A DNA stretch of 9,902 nt from Idiomarina sp. UBA6142 (GTDB lineage: Bacteria > Pseudomonadota > Gammaproteobacteria > Enterobacterales > Alteromonadaceae), in assembly GCA_002423905.1 (NCBI GenBank), contig DIVC01000037.1, positions 2,002-11,903 on the forward strand. Direction: 5' to 3'. A program made the position numbers and the translations under genes. How positions within the stretch are numbered: position 1 is the stretch's first letter; every line of letters begins with the position of its first letter. Under the pieces are notes generated by a model. It was given only the letters and a program-made list of their open reading frames with translations, made no database searches and was not told where the DNA came from. This document shows, one piece after another, positions 6,474 through 9,902 of this stretch.

Positions 6474-7979
6474 ATGGAGTTCAGTGTCAAAAGTGGAAGT
6501 CCGGAGAAACAACGTTCAGCCTGTATTGTCGTCGGCGTATTCGAACCACGCCGCCTATCAGGCGTTGCCGAGCAACTGGATAAAGTCAGCGAAGGCTATT
6601 TAAGCAACCTATTACGACGCGGTGACCTTGAAGGCAAAGCCGGGCAAATGTTGTTGTTGCACCATGTTCCAAACATTCTTAGCGAGCGCGTCCTGTTGGT
6701 CGGCTGCGGCAAAGAACGTGAACTCGATGAACGACAGTACAAGCAAATTATCGAAAAAACCATTCATACTTTAAACGAAACCGGTTCAATGGAGGCAGTA
6801 TGCTTCTTGAGCGAGTTGCATGTTAAAGGTCGTGATACCTATTGGAAAGTGCGCCAAGCGGTAGAAGCAGCGCAAGCTGGGCTGTATACCTTTCAGCAAT
6901 TAAAAACCCGCAAAGAAGAGTTACGCCGGCCGTTGCGTAAGTTGGTATTCAATGTGCCGACACGGCGCGAACTGCCGCTCGGTGAACGCGCTATTGCGCA
7001 CGGTTTAGCGGTCGCGAAAGGAATGACCATTTGTCGTGACGTGGCCAACATGCCACCGAATATTTGTACCCCGCGTTACCTCGCCGAACAGTCCGAGGCA
7101 CTGGCAGAGCGCTACGAAAAACTCAGTTTTAGCTGTGTTGGCGAAGCCGAAATGACTGAACTCGGCATGAATGCTTACTTAGCGGTTGGTCGCGGTTCGG
7201 AACAAGAGTCGGTACTCAGCCTGTTACACTATCAAGGTGGCACCACTGATCAAGCACCTCTTGTGCTGGTCGGTAAAGGCTTGACCTTCGATACTGGTGG
7301 CATTTCGATCAAGCCGGCAGCGAGCATGGATGAAATGAAATATGACATGGGTGGTGCCGCAGCAGTACTAGGTACCATGCAGGCACTGGCTGAATTGAAT
7401 TTACCTATTAACGTCATCGGCGCCATTGCTGGTTGCGAAAATATGCCTGACGGCAAAGCTTACCGTCCTGGTGATGTGCTGAAAACCATGAGCGGGCAAA
7501 CGGTTGAAGTGCTCAATACCGACGCAGAAGGCCGCTTGGTGCTTTGTGATACCTTGACCTATGTGGAGCGCTTTGAGCCTGAGTCAGTGATTGATATTGC
7601 CACCTTAACCGGCGCCGTAATCATTGCCTTAGGCCACCACGCCAGTGGCTTAATGAGTACCCATAATCCGCTAGCCCATGAAATCATTAATGCGTCTGAA
7701 CAAAGCGGTGATCGGGCCTGGCGCTTGCCGCTGTGGGATGAGTATCAAGAGTCTTTAGACAGCCCATTCGCCGACATGGCGAACTTAGGTGGTCGCGATG
7801 CCGGTACCATTACTGCAGCGTGTTTCTTATCACGATTCACCAAGAAGTATCACTGGGCGCATTTAGATATTGCCGGAACAGCCTGGCGCAGCGGCGCTAA
7901 AAAAGGTGCGACCGGCCGCCCGGTGCCACTATTAACGCAGTTTTTGATCAACCGTTGTGGTGCAGGGCAACAGGATTAA
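6474..7979 (+). CDS. pepA: Leucyl aminopeptidase PepA (M17 family)
   Basis: A 501-residue M17 leucine aminopeptidase (E. coli PepA is 503). The family forms hexamers with two metal ions per active site and removes N-terminal residues from peptides in the cytoplasm. All key residues are present: metal ligands Lys268, Asp273, Asp291, Asp350 and Glu352, and catalytic Lys280 and Arg354, each two lower than in E. coli. The signature [10 protein letters not shown] is at 348-357, and [15 protein letters not shown] at 267-281. The N-terminal macro-like domain spans about 1-165. In E. coli PepA also binds DNA, regulating carAB and aiding XerCD recombination at cer; whether this protein does so cannot be told from sequence alone. 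It starts at the ATG at 6474 behind GAGGAG and leads a likely pepA-holC-valS operon, with holC beginning 1 base after its stop. Confidence 0.97.
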   Translation: MEFSVKSGSPEKQRSACIVVGVFEPRRLSGVAEQLDKVSEGYLSNLLRRGDLEGKAGQMLLLHHVPNILSERVLLVGCGKERELDERQYKQIIEKTIHTLNETGSMEAVCFLSELHVKGRDTYWKVRQAVEAAQAGLYTFQQLKTRKEELRRPLRKLVFNVPTRRELPLGERAIAHGLAVAKGMTICRDVANMPPNICTPRYLAEQSEALAERYEKLSFSCVGEAEMTELGMNAYLAVGRGSEQESVLSLLHYQGGTTDQAPLVLVGKGLTFDTGGISIKPAASMDEMKYDMGGAAAVLGTMQALAELNLPINVIGAIAGCENMPDGKAYRPGDVLKTMSGQTVEVLNTDAEGRLVLCDTLTYVERFEPESVIDIATLTGAVIIALGHHASGLMSTHNPLAHEIINASEQSGDRAWRLPLWDEYQESLDSPFADMANLGGRDAGTITAACFLSRFTKKYHWAHLDIAGTAWRSGAKKGATGRPVPLLTQFLINRCGAGQQD

Positions 7980-7980
7980 T

Positions 7981-8436
7981 ATGGCTCAGGGGATCTTTTA
8001 TGTGCTGGACAACATCACCGCCGAGCAACATGTAAAGTTGCTGTGCCGGGTGATCACCGACGGTTGGCGTGAACAACGCAGCGTGCGGGTGTGGTGTGCC
8101 GATCAAGCTCAGGCTGAACAACTCGACCAAGCCTTGTGGCAGCAACCCGCCGATGCCTTTGTACCGCACAATTTAGTCGGCGAAGGCCCAGCCAATGGTG
8201 CCCCCGTAGAGCTGTGCTGGCCGGGCGCCAAGGTCTCAGCGCGGCGAACCGGGCTAGTGGTGAACTGTACTGATACCGTCATCAACAGTAGCGGCTGGAC
8301 TCGGTATATCGATTTTGTACCCAGCGCCGAGCAGGCCCGGCAAGCGGCACGCGAACGCTACAAACAATTGCGCCAACATGGCGTTGAACTGCAAACAATT
8401 CAGGCTGCTGAGTATCTTTCAGCACATTCATCATAA
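7981..8436 (+). CDS. holC: DNA polymerase III subunit chi (HolC)
   Basis: A 151-residue chi subunit (E. coli 147). Chi pairs with psi (HolD) in the clamp-loader complex and contacts the C-terminal tail of single-stranded DNA-binding protein, linking the replisome to SSB-coated lagging-strand template. The family pattern is clear: FYVLDN at 6-11, DQALWQQPADAFVPHNL at 49-65, GEGPANGAPVELCWPG at 67-82, and IDFVPSAEQARQAARERYK at 110-128. The ATG at 7981 is chosen because AGGA lies 5 bases upstream and the protein then aligns with the family; an in-frame GTG at 7957 would add eight residues overlapping the end of pepA. The gene lies 1 base after pepA (TAA-T-ATG) and 18 bases before valS, so it is expected to be co-transcribed and partly coupled. 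Confidence 0.95.
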   Translation: MAQGIFYVLDNITAEQHVKLLCRVITDGWREQRSVRVWCADQAQAEQLDQALWQQPADAFVPHNLVGEGPANGAPVELCWPGAKVSARRTGLVVNCTDTVINSSGWTRYIDFVPSAEQARQAARERYKQLRQHGVELQTIQAAEYLSAHSS

Positions 8437-8454
8437 GGCGAAGTGAAGGTTTCG

Positions 8455-9902
8455 ATGGACAAGACGTATTCTCCACAAGCGATAGAGCAAGCGTTATATC
8501 AACGCTGGGAAGCCCAAGGCTGCTTTAAACCAAGCGGTCACGGCGTGCCATACAGCATCATGATCCCGCCGCCCAACGTGACTGGCAGCTTGCACATGGG
8601 CCATGCCTTTCAACACACCATTATGGATACCTTGGTGCGCTACAAGCGCATGGATGGCTTCAATAGCTTATGGCAAGTGGGTACCGACCATGCGGGTATC
8701 GCCACACAAATGGTGGTTGAACGGCAATTAGCCGCGCAAGGGGTGAGCCGTCACCAACTCGGACGCGACGCGTTTATTGATAAAATTTGGCAATGGAAAG
8801 CGCAGTCCGGTGGCACTATTACCCAGCAAATGCGGCGTCTCGGCGATTCGGTCGATTGGCAGCGCGAGCGTTTTACCATGGATGACGGCTTGTCGAATGC
8901 GGTGCAAGAAGTGTTCGTGCGGTTGTACCAAGATAACTTAATTTATCGCGGTAAACGCTTGGTCAATTGGGACCCGAAATTACAAACGGCTATTTCCGAC
9001 TTAGAAGTCGAGAATAAAGAGCAGCAAGGCCATATTTGGCATTTGCGCTACCCCTTAGCTGATGGCGCGCAAACCGCTGACGGTCTGAATTATCTGGTGG
9101 TCGCCACCACCCGGCCAGAAACTATGCTTGGTGACGTAGCTGTTGCCGTGCACCCTGATGACGAACGCTATCAGAGCTTAATCGGTCAGTTCGTCGAATT
9201 GCCCATTGTGAATCGGCGTATTGCAATTATTGCCGACAGCTATGTTGATCAAGAATTCGGCACTGGCTGTGTGAAAATCACTCCAGCCCATGATTTCAAC
9301 GATTACGATATTGGTAAGCGTCACCAACTGCCGATGATTGCGTTGTTTGACGATACCGCCCATGTGCGCGCCCAAGCCGGCTTATTTACTGCCAGCGGTG
9401 AAGCGTTAGCGGATATCAATGGCTTTGACGGCACCCTGCCGAACCAATACCAGGGCATAGAGCGTTTTGCCGCGCGTAAATTAGTGGTAGCTGAGTTTGA
9501 TGCCGCCGGCTTGCTCGATAAAGTTGATGCGCATACCAATAAAGTGCCCTACGGTGACCGTGGCGGCGTGCCCATTGAGCCACATTTAACCGACCAGTGG
9601 TACGTGCGCGTAGCCCCGATGGCGGCAACCGCCACCAAAGCGGTAGCAGATGGTCACATTCAATTCGTGCCGAAACAGTACGAGAACATGTATTTCTCAT
9701 GGATGCGTGACATTCAAGATTGGTGTATTTCACGACAATTGTGGTGGGGTCATCGTATCCCAGCTTGGTATGACGATCAGGGTCAGGTGTATGTGGGTCG
9801 TGACGAGGCCGAAGTACGCGCTCACTATAAACTTGCTGCAAGCATTAGCTTGCGCCAGGACGATGATGTGCTCGATACCTGGTTCTCTTCGGCATTGTGG
9901 AC
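8455..9902 (+). CDS. valS: Valyl-tRNA synthetase, N-terminal half (cut by window end)
   Basis: The frame is open from the ATG at 8455 to the right edge, 482 codons plus two bases, about half of the roughly 950 residues of the family. This class I synthetase charges tRNA-Val with valine. Visible parts are the N-terminus [28 protein letters not shown] at 38-53 with the ATP-binding HMGH (47-50), [14 protein letters not shown], and the CP1 editing domain, with ATTRPET at 217-223 and [16 protein letters not shown] further on, which hydrolyses mischarged Thr-t[44 protein letters not shown] and [12 protein letters not shown] follow. The KMSKS loop, anticodon-binding domain and coiled-coil tail lie outside the window. 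AAGG at 8446-8449 precedes the ATG by 5 bases; an in-frame GTG at 8443 would add four residues and lacks family support. Last gene seen in the pepA-holC-valS set. Confidence 0.97.
   Translation, partial: MDKTYSPQAIEQALYQRWEAQGCFKPSGHGVPYSIMIPPPNVTGSLHMGHAFQHTIMDTLVRYKRMDGFNSLWQVGTDHAGIATQMVVERQLAAQGVSRHQLGRDAFIDKIWQWKAQSGGTITQQMRRLGDSVDWQRERFTMDDGLSNAVQEVFVRLYQDNLIYRGKRLVNWDPKLQTAISDLEVENKEQQGHIWHLRYPLADGAQTADGLNYLVVATTRPETMLGDVAVAVHPDDERYQSLIGQFVELPIVNRRIAIIADSYVDQEFGTGCVKITPAHDFNDYDIGKRHQLPMIALFDDTAHVRAQAGLFTASGEALADINGFDGTLPNQYQGIERFAARKLVVAEFDAAGLLDKVDAHTNKVPYGDRGGVPIEPHLTDQWYVRVAPMAATATKAVADGHIQFVPKQYENMYFSWMRDIQDWCISRQLWWGHRIPAWYDDQGQVYVGRDEAEVRAHYKLAASISLRQDDDVLDTWFSSALW

Noticed and set aside
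9416..9841. 141-codon minus-strand open frame inside valS
   Set aside because: valS is unambiguous on the plus strand here; the antisense product resembles no family.

Overview
The window looks like the conserved housekeeping chromosome of a gammaproteobacterium, most likely a marine Alteromonadales-type species (Idiomarinaceae-like). The case rests on two gene neighbourhoods typical of Gammaproteobacteria: rnr-rlmB, and lptFG divergent from pepA-holC-valS. Protein similarity to the Escherichia coli counterparts, recalled from memory, is strong. The exact genus is inferred and not certain. No mobile element, CRISPR array, prophage gene or recombination scar was seen, and base composition is even throughout.

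Left block, minus strand (about 3540 down to 1). A tRNA-Leu(CAA) gene with a good sigma-70 promoter is followed after 91 bases by rnr (RNase R), then rlmB (23S rRNA G2251 2'-O-methyltransferase; 4-base ATGA overlap with rnr), then the start of a membrane-anchored protein of unknown identity, 1 base after rlmB. These form an RNA-maturation and decay operon with an unassigned third member that runs off the left edge.

Centre. A divergent intergenic region (3481-3659) separates the tRNA from a small RDD-family membrane protein gene on the plus strand (3660-4172). That gene ends 1 base from the end of lptG, which comes from the opposite direction. lptF and lptG (6350 down to 4174, minus strand, TGATG overlap) encode the two inner-membrane subunits of the LPS transport ABC exporter LptB2FG.

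Right block, plus strand (6474 to the right edge). After a 123-base divergent promoter region come pepA (leucyl aminopeptidase), holC (DNA polymerase III chi subunit) and valS (valyl-tRNA synthetase, first half only, cut by the window end). Spacings are 1 and 18 bases, so they look like one operon. The lptFG promoter lies inside the pepA leader.

For three genes (rnr, lptG, holC) the longest open frame begins upstream of the real start; chosen starts rest on ribosome binding sites and family alignment. This is an ordinary core region and I found no new biological system. The observations most worth a second look are a run of ten [S/P/A]xxK tetrapeptides in the RNase R tail, the possible tRNA-Leu/rnr co-transcript, and the compact divergent lptFG/pepA control region.
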